Shown piece by piece: positions 19,189 to 27,949 of a stretch of 45,993 nt of DNA. The notes beneath the pieces were generated by a model. The model made no database searches and was not told the DNA's origin. It worked only from the letters and a program-made list of their open reading frames with translations. How positions within the stretch are numbered: position 1 is the stretch's first letter; every line of letters starts with the position of its first letter. The DNA is from Desulfobacterales bacterium (GTDB taxonomy: Bacteria; Desulfobacterota; Desulfobacteria; Desulfobacterales; JARGFK01). The stretch is from positions 1-45,993 of the forward strand of contig JARGFK010000028.1 in the NCBI GenBank assembly GCA_029211065.1. The letters run 5' to 3'. A program made the position numbers and the translations under genes.

Positions 19189-20655
19189 CTATTTTACAGA
19201 TTTGGAAAGCCCCAGGATCTCCCGCGCTCGCCTCACGCCGTTGCGGTTTAAATCCCCCATGACTGGATCGTCCGGCCTCTCTCGTGCGGCATCGGCCGAC
19301 AGGGCTTCGACCGCTTCGCGGCCGTCGGCGGTCTTAACCGCCTGTTTGGGTGTTTTTCCTCCCAGGGCCGGCAGCTTCATATTTACCCAGCCTTCCCAAT
19401 GCCGTTTCATCATTTCGGCCATATGGGCCTGAATTTCGGGATGCTGCATGAGCTCGTCTTGCTCGGCGGATCTTTCAGGTTTTTGTTTTTCGGGAATAAC
19501 GCTCGCTGCCATCGCATCAAGCTCCAGGATTCGATCTGCCTTAAAGCGGACGCCCATTCCCAGACGTTTTTGAATCTCTTTGCGGATTTTTTTGGCGCGT
19601 TCGGCCGAGTTAACTTCGACGCTCAGTTTCCGGCCGTCGATGCGGATGGTTCCCATCAACGTGTTTGTGAACTCCGGCTTGCCTTTATACCCCTTTCGAT
19701 TCCAGGGAATTTCCACGCGTCGGATTTGTCCGTCTGCATCTATCTCGGCTGTCTCGCGAAGATCGGCCTTCCCGTCGGTTGCACACAGCGAGGCAAGTTT
19801 TCTAAAAGCCTCTTCGGGCGACTCGACGGCATAGATTATTTTATGAAATTCAATGGGATCTCCGTCGGTATTGCAGATTTGGGGCGGCCGGTGCAAGCGC
19901 TCGTCAATATCCAGGAAAGCGGCGCGGATCTCGACATCATGTTCATAAAGATCCTGGTCGGTGATGGAAGGCAAACCGGCTTTAATCTGATTTCTAAGTT
20001 GGATGATTTCAGGTTTGTTTCGCGGCGGGATGACGGTTGCAGCCAGCCCGATGAGCATGCCGACGCCCTCTACGCTTACCGCCCGGCCGAACAGGATATC
20101 GGCGGGTTTGACATATCGGGAGCCGCTGCGCTCTTCAACGCTGATTTCAGCGCCGGTCAATGCATCCCGCAGGCTGATTCCCTTGCCCGGCTCCACCTTT
20201 AAGACCTCCCAGAGTGAGTATGGTTTGCGATTGACGGCGCCGATCAGGGCGAGCTCCATAGGCTCCAGCTGCGTCCCTTTATCCATCGCATAAAGTTCTG
20301 CCACGGTGCGATCCGGCGGTCCGTTCAGCTTGAAATCCTCGTCGAATTCGTCGTATTCCCAGTTGAATAGAAGCCAGGGTACAAAGAGCGGCCGCTGGCG
20401 ATCCATACACTCGGAATCCGGCGCTTCCTTATCATCTTCGGGCCAGATCCAAAATTCATTCAGTGCGCAAGAGAAGATATCCTTACCGAAGGTTTTAACG
20501 GCATACTTCATCAGGCGTTCGGCAAGCCTGTCATGTGCCGCCGAAAGTCGTCGGTAGCGAAGCTCAACTGAAGTCGTCACATTGCCGCTCAAACAGCATT
20601 TCTTGTATTTTCTGCCGTTGCCGCAGGGGCAGGGATCGTTTCGGCCAATCTGCAT
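19189..20655 (-). CDS. SEC-C zinc-binding domain protein with antitoxin-like C-terminal motif
   Basis: The product has 488 residues. It begins with a SEC-C motif (GRNDPCPCGNGRKYKKCC), the metal-binding element also found at the end of SecA. A long middle region I do not recognise follows, with WPEDDKEAPD and PLFVPWLLFNWEYDEF near residues 70-110. Near residue 420, WEGWVNMKLPALGGKTPKQA resembles the toxin-binding motif of Xre/MbcA/ParS-type antitoxins, though it also recurs in large SEC-C proteins. The function is unknown. It is the first gene of a tightly packed minus-strand run to pncB. Confidence 0.82.
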   Translation of the reverse strand: MQIGRNDPCPCGNGRKYKKCCLSGNVTTSVELRYRRLSAAHDRLAERLMKYAVKTFGKDIFSCALNEFWIWPEDDKEAPDSECMDRQRPLFVPWLLFNWEYDEFDEDFKLNGPPDRTVAELYAMDKGTQLEPMELALIGAVNRKPYSLWEVLKVEPGKGISLRDALTGAEISVEERSGSRYVKPADILFGRAVSVEGVGMLIGLAATVIPPRNKPEIIQLRNQIKAGLPSITDQDLYEHDVEIRAAFLDIDERLHRPPQICNTDGDPIEFHKIIYAVESPEEAFRKLASLCATDGKADLRETAEIDADGQIRRVEIPWNRKGYKGKPEFTNTLMGTIRIDGRKLSVEVNSAERAKKIRKEIQKRLGMGVRFKADRILELDAMAASVIPEKQKPERSAEQDELMQHPEIQAHMAEMMKRHWEGWVNMKLPALGGKTPKQAVKTADGREAVEALSADAARERPDDPVMGDLNRNGVRRAREILGLSKSVK

Positions 20656-20952
20656 TCGTCATTGCCTCCGGGTTTCTTGTTCATGTAATTTTTCTTTACC
20701 ACATGTGACAATTTTAGGAAAGCGGCATATTTGCCATGAATTTTTGTAAGGACTTTTGGTTTTCCTCGACAAAAGGACAAAAAAGTTGAAATGGGGATGG
20801 AAACAGCCTAAACCTTTTGGAGGAAAGCTGTTCGATAGGATAAAAAAACATGGCAACCTTAAAAACTCTGATTCACAACAGCCATCAGGTTGAACAACCT
20901 TCTCGAAGCAATCGAAGATCAATGAATTTACTAAGTATTACAGGAGCATAAA
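20656..20952. promoter_or_regulatory. Divergent intergenic region, including a weak small ORF
   Basis: The region separates the SEC-C and DUF547 genes, which diverge. A plus-strand ORF of 33 codons (ATG 20850 to TAA 20949-20951) ends directly before the DUF547 start and would be spaced like a leader peptide. It has no clear ribosome site and no recognised family, so I do not list it as a gene. The sequence GGAG at 20943-20946 serves the DUF547 start. Confidence 0.35.
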
Positions 20953-21702
20953 ATGAAAATAAACGTTCATCTTATCTTTTGGGTTATTTTGACGCTTATC
21001 TTGCCGGCAACTCCGGTCCGGTCCTTCGCCGAAATGGATCACAGCATTTATGCGGGCTTGCTCGAAAAATATGTTAAAAACGGTGTAGTGGACTATAACG
21101 GGTTTAAACACGACGAGACCCGGCTGGATCAATATCTCAATCTACTCGAAGAGACGGATACAAAAAACCTTTCGCAAGGCGAGCAGTTTGCCTTTTACAT
21201 CAACGCTTACAATGCCTGGACCATCAAATTGATCCTTACCGGTTATCCTGGCGTGAAATCCATAAAGGATCTGGGAAGCATTTTTAAGAGTCCGTGGAAA
21301 AAACAAATCGCGCGAATAGATGGGGAGGTAGTCACATTGGATCATATCGAACATGACATCCTGCGGCCTCGCTTTAAAGACCCCCGGGTTCATTTCGCCA
21401 TAAATTGTGCAGCTAAATCGTGTCCTCCGCTGCGGCCGGAACCCTATCGGGCGGATATCCTGGACCGGCAACTGGATGAAATGGCGCGGGCATTCATCAA
21501 TGATCCCCGGTCCAACCGACTTGAAGGGCAAACGCTTTATGTCAGCAGCATATTTAAATGGTTTTCAGAGGATTTCAATGATGATGTGGTCGGTTTATTT
21601 CTCAAATACGCGCAAGGGGATCTGAAAAATAGGCTGGAAGACAGTAAAAGCAAGTTCAAAGTAGCCTACCTTGACTATGATTGGTCGCTCAACGGCAAAT
21701 AG
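20953..21702 (+). CDS. Exported DUF547 domain protein
   Basis: The product has 249 residues, with an N-terminal signal peptide (hydrophobic stretch then RSFAEMD near residue 27). The DUF547 hallmarks follow: YAGLLEKYVKNGVVDYNGF, FAFYINAYNAWTIKLIL, LDHIEHDILRPRF, HFAINCAAKSCPPLR, and a C-terminal KWFSEDF. The domain is papain-fold related with a conserved Cys/His, but its reaction is unknown. It starts a plus-strand operon; in many proteobacteria DUF547 genes neighbour flavin disulfide reductases and TVP38 proteins, as here. Confidence 0.93.
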   Translation: MKINVHLIFWVILTLILPATPVRSFAEMDHSIYAGLLEKYVKNGVVDYNGFKHDETRLDQYLNLLEETDTKNLSQGEQFAFYINAYNAWTIKLILTGYPGVKSIKDLGSIFKSPWKKQIARIDGEVVTLDHIEHDILRPRFKDPRVHFAINCAAKSCPPLRPEPYRADILDRQLDEMARAFINDPRSNRLEGQTLYVSSIFKWFSEDFNDDVVGLFLKYAQGDLKNRLEDSKSKFKVAYLDYDWSLNGK

Positions 21703-21737
21703 ACCGGGAAAAGATAAACAAAGGAAAAGGAGTTAGC

Positions 21738-23191
21738 ATGGCAAACTATGATTATGACATGGGTATTATTGGAGGGGGTGCGGGGGGCCTGACCGTAGCA
21801 TCCGGGGCAGCTCAGTTGGGAGCCAAAACGCTGCTGATTGAAAAGGAGAAGGAACTGGGAGGCGACTGTCTCACTATGGATGCGTGCCCAGCAAGACGCT
21901 GATTAAGACTGCCCACGTATACCACCAGATGAAAATTGCACCGACCTACGGCTTGCCCGAAGTCGCGCCTCCGCCGGTCGATTTCCGGGAGGTATCCCGA
22001 CGCATCCGGTCTGTCATCGCTGCGATTCAGGAGCACGACTCCGAGCAGCGGTTCTGCGGTCTGGGGGTAAAGGTGGAGTTCGGCCAGGCGCAATTTACGG
22101 ATGATCACAGCATTTTGATCAACGGCCGGACCTACACGGCTAAGAACTGGGTGATCGCTACCGGCTCCTCGGCGGCGATACCGCCTATCGACGGGCTTAC
22201 CCGCACCCCCTTTATCACCAACCGCGAAATCTTCTACCTCGACCGCCTGCCGGCGTCGATGATCGTGCTGGGCGGTGGTCCGATCGGCATCGAGATGGCC
22301 CAGGCCTTCAATCGACTCGGGTCGCTCATCACGGTGATCCAGCGCGGCGAGCAGATCCTCGCAAAGGAAGACAAGGACCTGGCCGACACGGTCATGGAAA
22401 CAATGCGCAGCGAGGGCGTCGACTTTCGTCTGAACGCCGCGGTGGTCGGCACCAAGGACCTGGGCGCTGAGCGCGAAGTGACTATCCGCGATGTCAACGG
22501 CGGGATTTCAACCATCAGGGGCGAAACGCTGCTGGTGGCCCTGGGACGGAAGCCGAACACCGACGGCCTTGGGCTTGAAGCGATCGGCGTGGAACTGGGG
22601 AGGCAGGGCATCAAGGTCGACAACCGACTCCGGACGACACGCAAGCATATTTATGCGGTCGGGGACGTCAATGGCGGTTTTCAGTTTACGCACGCAGCCG
22701 GCTACGAGGGCGGCATCGTGGTAAGCAACGCCATTTTCCATCTTCCCCGAAAGGCGGACTACACGTTTCTGCCTTGGTGCACCTACACGGATCCGGAGCT
22801 TGCCAGCATCGGGATGAATGAGAAAACAGCGGCAGCCAAGGGGATCGACTATTCGGTTTGGACCGAAGCGTTTATCAGCAACGACCGGAGCTTGGCCGAA
22901 GGAGAATTGACTGGAATGGTCAAGCTGCTCTTAGACGAAAAAGAGAAGCCAATCGGTGTCCAGATCTTAGGGCCAGGCGCAGGAAACCTGATCAGCGAGT
23001 GGGTGGCGGCACTCAACGGCAAAGTCAAGCTGTCTACGATCGCTGCGGCTATCCATCCCTACCCGACCATCGGTGAAATCAACAAGAAGGTGGCCGGCAA
23101 CTTTTTCTCGCTGAAAATTTTTTCAGATAAAGTCAGAAAAGGCCTCAAATTCTTCTTTCATTTGAAAGGCAGGGCCTGCGGACAAGCATAA
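21738..23191 (+). pseudogene. Mercuric reductase/dihydrolipoamide dehydrogenase-like flavoprotein, frameshifted near 21872
   Basis: With one added base the gene encodes about 484 residues. ATG 21738 follows AAAAGGAG. FAD motif IIGGGAGGLTVASGAAQLG is in the first frame. The redox disulfide should read GGDCLHYGCVPSKTL, but one C is missing after CTC (GGCGACTGTCTC-ACTAT), so the first frame ends at 21902 and the rest is in another frame from about 21884. After the break come GTP-like ATGSSAAIPPIDGL, the NAD motif VLGGGPIGIEMAQAFNRLGS, YAVGDVNGGFQFTHAAGYEG and the dimer domain ending HPYPTIGEIN. The active-site histidine is in AIHPYPT. It resembles the mercuric-reductase-like group next to DUF547 and TVP38 genes. 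It may be intact in the cell if the missing base is an error. Confidence 0.88.
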
Positions 23192-23234
23192 AAGGAAGAT
23201 TGCGCTTCAGCATTGCAAGGAAGGAGAAACACTC

Positions 23235-24143
23235 ATGAAGATGGCAATGATCGGTTTGGGACGGATGGGAATGAATATGGCAAAGCGGCTTTTGCAAGGC
23301 GGCCATGAGGTTGTCGCTTACAATCGCTCACCGGAAAAAACCCATGCACTGGTTAAAGAAGAAGGGGCGATCGGGGCTTATTCGCTTGCCGAGGTGGTTG
23401 AAAAACTTCCAACACCCCGGATACTATGGCTGATGCTGCCGGCGGGAAGAGCTGTTGATGACCACATCGACGTACTCAAAGATCTTCTCACGCAGGGCGA
23501 CATCATCATAGACGGCGGCAACACTTTTTACAAAGACGACCGGAAACGGGCTGAACGTCTGCATGATAAAAATATCCGGTATGTCGATGTGGGCGTAAGC
23601 GGCGGCATATGGGGCCTGAAGATTGGTTACTGCCTGATGATGGGTGGTGACAGACAGGTAGTTGAAAAGTTGGAACCGATTTTTAAAACCCTTGCCCCTA
23701 AGGAAGGCTATCTGTATTGCGGGGCAACGGGCGCCGGGCACTTTGTCAAGATGGTCCATAACGGCATTGAATATGGGATGATGCAGGCTTATGGCGAAGG
23801 GTTTGAAATTCTTGAAGCGTCTTCCTACAGTAAAGACTTCGATTATCAGAAAATCGCCCATCTCTGGAACCAGGGGAGTGTGGTGCGGTCCTGGCTTCTG
23901 GAACTATTGGAGGATGCATTCGGCCATGACGCCCGCCTGAAAGATATTAAGGGTTTCGTTGAAGATTCAGGCGAAGGCCGCTGGACACTGCAGCAGGCAA
24001 TCGATACGGCCGTGCCGGCGCCGATTATTGCGCTTTCCCTGTTTCAGCGGTTCAGGTCCCGACAGGAAAACACGTTTTCCGACAGGGTTCTTTCTGCCCT
24101 CAGACGGGATTTTGGCGGACACGCTGTAAAGGACGCTGAGTAA
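23235..24143 (+). CDS. gnd: 6-phosphogluconate dehydrogenase, decarboxylating (short form)
   Basis: The product has 302 residues, the short GndA/YqeC-like type. The N-terminal nucleotide fold reads MIGLGRMGMNMAKRLLQGGH. The substrate loop is VSGGIWGLKIGYCLMMGG (signature GxSGG), and the catalytic K-x-x-HN appears in FVKMVHNGIEYGMMQAYGEG. It converts 6-phosphogluconate to ribulose 5-phosphate with CO2 and NAD(P)H. It has an AAGGAG ribosome site and is followed 38 nt later by zwf, so two oxidative pentose-phosphate steps are adjacent. Confidence 0.96.
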   Translation: MKMAMIGLGRMGMNMAKRLLQGGHEVVAYNRSPEKTHALVKEEGAIGAYSLAEVVEKLPTPRILWLMLPAGRAVDDHIDVLKDLLTQGDIIIDGGNTFYKDDRKRAERLHDKNIRYVDVGVSGGIWGLKIGYCLMMGGDRQVVEKLEPIFKTLAPKEGYLYCGATGAGHFVKMVHNGIEYGMMQAYGEGFEILEASSYSKDFDYQKIAHLWNQGSVVRSWLLELLEDAFGHDARLKDIKGFVEDSGEGRWTLQQAIDTAVPAPIIALSLFQRFRSRQENTFSDRVLSALRRDFGGHAVKDAE

Positions 24144-24181
24144 TATCCAAATCTATCCTATAGTCGTTGCGGAGAACCGAT

Positions 24182-25744
24182 ATGAATGAAAGCAAAGTGT
24201 CAAGACAGCTCCAGCAGAAATGGGTAAAGGCATCCTGTGTCCCGGATCCCGGGTCCATGACCGCAGGCGATGCCTTGGAAAAGTGCATCGATTCGTGTAC
24301 CCTTATTATTTTGGGTGCTACTGGCGATTTAACTACCCGAAAGCTGATCCCGGCCCTGTTTAATCTTTATCTGATGGAAAGATTGCCAGACCCTTTCTCA
24401 ATCGTTGGATGCGGACGGACGGCTATGGACGATGACCAGTTTCGCACCAACATGGCCGAGGCATTAAAGGATTCAGATCCATCGAGTTCTGAAAAGCAGA
24501 CCGGGTTTCTTTCCCTTCTCCATTACCGGCGCATTCAGTATGACGACAGTGCAACCTTTCATGATCTTGCGACATCGTTGCGCGAACTCGACGGCAAGAT
24601 GGGTACGGGCGGGAACAGACTATTCTATCTGGCCCTTCCGCCGACACTTTATATGCCGGTAGCCCGAATGATCGGACAGGCGGATCTCGCTTCAGAGGGT
24701 GAACGGAACAATGGTTGGGTCCGGCTGGTGGTGGAAAAACCTTTCGGCCGGGACCTTGCGTCAGCCGTCGAACTGGATCGTGGGATTCATGAATATTTCA
24801 AGGAACATCAAATATTCCGGATTGATCATTATCTGGCCAAGGAAACGGTTCAGAATGTATTGATGTTCAGATTTGCCAATGCCATTTTTGAACCGCTGTG
24901 GAACAGAAGGTACATAGACAGTATCCGCATTTCCGCCACCGAAACCCTGGGGGTCGAACACCGGGCCGGCTACTATGAGCAGGCCGGCGTCATCCGTGAC
25001 ATGTTCCAGAATCACATGATGCAGCTACTGGCCCTTACGGCCATGGAACCGCCATCTATATTTGGGGCCGACCGCGTCCGGGATGAAAAGGTCAAGGTTT
25101 ACCGGTCACTTAGGCCCTTTCGGACGGATTCCATGAAAGATTATCTGGTTCTTGGCCAGTACGGAAGCGGAACGATTTCGGGGCAGGTTGTCCCCGCCTA
25201 CCGGGATGAAGTTGGGGTCTCACCCGATTCCCCAACGCCGACCTATGCCATGATGAAGGTCTACCTGGATAACTGGCGCTGGCAGGGAGTGCCGTTTTAC
25301 CTTGTATCCGGAAAACGTCTCCAGCAAAAACGGACTGAGATTTCAATTCAATTCAAACCGGTGCCTCATTCCTTGTTCAGAAATATTCTGGGAGAAACGA
25401 TTATTGCCAACCGTCTGGTCATCGGTATTTATCCGGACGAAAGAATTGCGCTTACTTTTCAGACGAAAACACCGGGAGCCCAGGTCAGTCTTCGGTCCGT
25501 GACCATGGATTTTCACTACCACCAGCAACCCTTGGAGCAGCCGTTGGAAGCCTATGAAAAAGTGCTGCTCGACTGCCTGCTGGGGGATCATATGCTTTTC
25601 TGGCGTCAAGACGGCGTTGAGACCTGCTGGGCTTTTCTGACACCCATTTTATCCACATGCGAAAATTGCGGCGACAGAGCAACCATACTCCATTTTTACG
25701 AATCCGGAAGCAAGGGACCGCAAGCGATAGAAAATATTATATAA
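24182..25744 (+). CDS. zwf: Glucose-6-phosphate 1-dehydrogenase
   Basis: The product has 520 residues from ATG 24182 (GGAG upstream). The nucleotide site is LGATGDLTTRKLIPALFNLY near residue 40. The active-site signature RIDHYLAKE appears near residue 214, with the catalytic histidine, and EKPFGRDLASAVEL precedes it. The C-terminal half carries the beta-sheet dimer region. It oxidises glucose 6-phosphate to 6-phosphogluconolactone. No 6-phosphogluconolactonase gene is beside it; the lactone may open spontaneously or the gene may lie elsewhere. Confidence 0.97.
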   Translation: MNESKVSRQLQQKWVKASCVPDPGSMTAGDALEKCIDSCTLIILGATGDLTTRKLIPALFNLYLMERLPDPFSIVGCGRTAMDDDQFRTNMAEALKDSDPSSSEKQTGFLSLLHYRRIQYDDSATFHDLATSLRELDGKMGTGGNRLFYLALPPTLYMPVARMIGQADLASEGERNNGWVRLVVEKPFGRDLASAVELDRGIHEYFKEHQIFRIDHYLAKETVQNVLMFRFANAIFEPLWNRRYIDSIRISATETLGVEHRAGYYEQAGVIRDMFQNHMMQLLALTAMEPPSIFGADRVRDEKVKVYRSLRPFRTDSMKDYLVLGQYGSGTISGQVVPAYRDEVGVSPDSPTPTYAMMKVYLDNWRWQGVPFYLVSGKRLQQKRTEISIQFKPVPHSLFRNILGETIIANRLVIGIYPDERIALTFQTKTPGAQVSLRSVTMDFHYHQQPLEQPLEAYEKVLLDCLLGDHMLFWRQDGVETCWAFLTPILSTCENCGDRATILHFYESGSKGPQAIENII

Positions 25745-25757
25745 CAGGAGAAAACAG

Positions 25758-26456
25758 ATGGAATTAACTGCCAATAAGCTACCCGATAGACGTAACAAAG
25801 CATGGGCGAAAGCCCTCATATTTGTGTTTTTTATTATTGCGGCCATCATTTTAATCCGCTTTACGCCAATCCAGAATTATCTCACGGCCGAAGCTCTGGG
25901 GAGCTTCTTAGATGCTTCCGGTTTTTGGGCGCCGCTTGTCTATATGGTGCTTTATGCCGGGGGAGTTTGTCTGTTTTTGCCCGGAACCTTGCTCACCGGT
26001 CTCGGCGCCGCTATTTTCGGTCCTTATTGGGGGTTTTTATATGTGTGGATTGGCGCCATGGTTGGGTCGAGCGCCGCCTTCTTTATTGGACGAACCCTGG
26101 GGAGGGATTTTGCCGCTTCGCTGATCGGTGATCGACTGAAAAAATATGACGACGCCATCGAACGAAACGGCTTTGCCACCGTCCTGTATCTTAGGTTGGT
26201 CTATTTTCCGTTTACGCCCATGAACTTTGGAATGGGACTAACCAAGGTACGCTTCTGGGACTATTTTGTAGGAACCGGTCTGGGCATTATCGTAGGGACT
26301 TTCATATTTACCTTTTTCATCGGAACTCTGAAAGAAATATGGGCCTCCGGCAACTGGGGAGAGCTGATATCCTTTAAGGTTTTCTTTTCAATAGGGCTTT
26401 TTGTCTTTTCGTTTTTCATCCCTAAGATCATTAAAAAGGTAAAGGGCGAAAAATGA
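25758..26456 (+). CDS. TVP38/TMEM64 family inner-membrane protein
   Basis: The product has 232 residues. Family features are SGFWAPLVYMVLYAGGVCLF, PGTLLTGLGAAIFGPYWGFL, GAMVGSSAAFFIGRTLGRDF and LRLVYFPFTPMNFGMGLTKV, in a protein with about five membrane segments and a lysine-rich end. An AGGAG ribosome site precedes ATG 25758. It lies between zwf and the broken glk. It is a distant paralogue of the protein at 1772-2554. It probably acts in the envelope; its link to the sugar enzymes is only positional. Confidence 0.92.
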   Translation: MELTANKLPDRRNKAWAKALIFVFFIIAAIILIRFTPIQNYLTAEALGSFLDASGFWAPLVYMVLYAGGVCLFLPGTLLTGLGAAIFGPYWGFLYVWIGAMVGSSAAFFIGRTLGRDFAASLIGDRLKKYDDAIERNGFATVLYLRLVYFPFTPMNFGMGLTKVRFWDYFVGTGLGIIVGTFIFTFFIGTLKEIWASGNWGELISFKVFFSIGLFVFSFFIPKIIKKVKGEK

Positions 26457-26490
26457 ATTGGGTCTTAAATTTAATCATGGAAGATATCAG

Positions 26491-26879
26491 ATGAGGACGT
26501 CAACGGATAAAACATGTGTTTTGGCTGGCGACATTGGCGGGACAAAAACGAACTTGGGGCTTTTCCTCCCCAAGCCATCACTGAAGCTGCGTTGACAGGC
26601 AAAAACGCTGCTTGCGTTCAAGCGCTGAATATCTTTGTCTCCATTTTCGGCGCAGCTGCCGGCAACTTTGCCCTGACTGGAGCGGCCATGGGCGGAGTTT
26701 ATTTGGGAGGCGGGATTTCTCCGAAGATTTTGCCCAAATTAACAGAAGGTATCTTCATGGAAGCTTTTATAAACAAGGGTCGCTTTAAGACCTTTCTTGA
26801 GCAGGTACCTGTTAAGGTTGTTCTCAACGATAAAGCCGCCCTTATCGGTGCGGCCTATTGTGCAGGATCGGCCCTATAA
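26491..26879 (+). pseudogene. glk: Glucokinase gene with a large internal deletion
   Basis: The start (ATG 26491) encodes VLAGDIGGTKTNLGLF, the phosphate-binding N-terminus of glucokinase. About 20 codons later the sequence jumps to the C-terminal region (ALTGKNAACVQALNIFVSIF, then GGVYLGGGISPKILPKL, KGRFKTFLEQVPVKVVLNDK and AALIGAA). Roughly 200 codons in the middle, including the glucose site and the catalytic Asp, are missing. The two parts are in different frames, with the junction near 26560-26570, so no fused product can form. Position between zwf and rpiA fits a former hexose/pentose-phosphate operon. Confidence 0.88.
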
Positions 26880-26927
26880 CCACTTTATATTTTAACTTAT
26901 TGAAATAAATAATATAAATAACAACAT

Positions 26928-27695
26928 ATGGCAAATGATCCATCGATGGACGCTCTTAACAAACTGAAACAAGCGGCCGCTTACCGAGCGGTTGAACTTG
27001 TAAAAAGCGGCATGGTTCTAGGTCTCGGCACGGGCAGCACCTTTCGGTTCGCATTGGAAAGACTGGCGGACCTTTTAAACCGGAAACGACTGGAAAATAT
27101 TCAGGGCATTGCCAGTTCCTTTGCTACTGAAAAAATGGCAAAATCTCTTGGGTTTCCGCTAACGACGTTTGCAATTCATCCGAAAATTGATCTAACCATT
27201 GATGGTGCAGATGAGATAGATCCGGATTTAAATATGATTAAAGGTGCCGGCGGCGCCTTACTGAAAGAGAAAATTTTGCAGCAGGTAAGTCGTAGAGTCG
27301 TTATTATCGCAGATGAGAATAAGCTTTCTCCCCGCCTGGGAACCCACGGCCCCTTGCCGGTTGAAGTCATCCCCTTTGCTTGTAGAATAGAGGAGATTTT
27401 TCTTCAATCTCTTGGGGCATCGGTTTCCTTGCGAATGGATGTGGATGGAAGTCCCTATCGGACAGATCAGAGCAATCTGATATTGGATGCTCATTTCGGG
27501 CCAATTTCCGCTCCCAAAAACCTGGCTGTCCTCTTAAACGAGCGTGCCGGGGTGGTTGAACACGGGCTTTTTTTAGATACGACATCCGATGTTATTATCG
27601 CCGGCACGAAAGGGATAAAACATCTTAGGCGAGGAGTTTTGAATTTGCAAACAAACCCTTCAAAGCCAGGACATGATCGGACAAACAACCATTGA
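26928..27695 (+). CDS. rpiA: Ribose-5-phosphate isomerase A
   Basis: The product has 255 residues. Family motifs are VLGLGTGSTFRFALE near residue 28, TIDGADEIDPDLNMIKGAGG near 87 and LKEKILQQVSRRVVIIADENK (catalytic Asp, Glu and Lys region). GTKGIKHLRRG marks the normal end, after which a 20-residue tail follows. It interconverts ribose 5-phosphate and ribulose 5-phosphate, completing the branch from gnd. ATG 26928 has no clear ribosome site; ATG 26946 is an alternative. Confidence 0.95.
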   Translation: MANDPSMDALNKLKQAAAYRAVELVKSGMVLGLGTGSTFRFALERLADLLNRKRLENIQGIASSFATEKMAKSLGFPLTTFAIHPKIDLTIDGADEIDPDLNMIKGAGGALLKEKILQQVSRRVVIIADENKLSPRLGTHGPLPVEVIPFACRIEEIFLQSLGASVSLRMDVDGSPYRTDQSNLILDAHFGPISAPKNLAVLLNERAGVVEHGLFLDTTSDVIIAGTKGIKHLRRGVLNLQTNPSKPGHDRTNNH

Positions 27696-27721
27696 CCAAG
27701 TTTTCTTTACAATAACCAAAA

Positions 27722-27895
27722 ATGAAAGGTAAAATGCAAAATTGTATCGATGCGTACACACAGGCATGTTTGGAGAAGGGATCTAATCCGGCGGAAATGA
27801 CCGAGGCCATTCATGTCGCAACCGCCATCCGAGGCGGCGCGTCTTTGGTCCACGGAGTTCAGATGCGCAACATTTCTGAAAAATTGTCTATTTAA
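27722..27895 (+). pseudogene. Truncated AhpD-like (carboxymuconolactone decarboxylase) peroxidase gene, C-terminal half
   Basis: The remaining 57 codons read MQNCIDAYTQACLEKG, then EMTEAIHVATAIRGGASLVH and GVQMRN. This is the second half of the AhpD-like protein that commonly accompanies ArsS (arsenosugar biosynthesis-associated peroxidase-like protein). Intact members have about 110 residues and a CxxC redox site. Here only the second cysteine of that site is left, and the position of the first is a methionine. An in-frame TAA at 27713-27715 and rpiA ending at 27695 leave no room for the missing half. Whether the ATG at 27722 is still translated is unknown. Confidence 0.75.
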
Positions 27896-27949
27896 AATCC
27901 ATATATTATACGATGAAGATACAATCTTATAGTATTAGGCGGAGTAGCC

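Noticed and set aside
21860-21905. TGA at 21900 in the flavin reductase as a Sec codon
   Set aside because: The family sequence continues in a different frame after the break, so this is a one-base deletion and not a read-through site.
26560-26600. TGA near 26595 in glk as a Sec codon
   Set aside because: The downstream glucokinase sequence is in another frame and about 200 codons are missing; it is a deletion.
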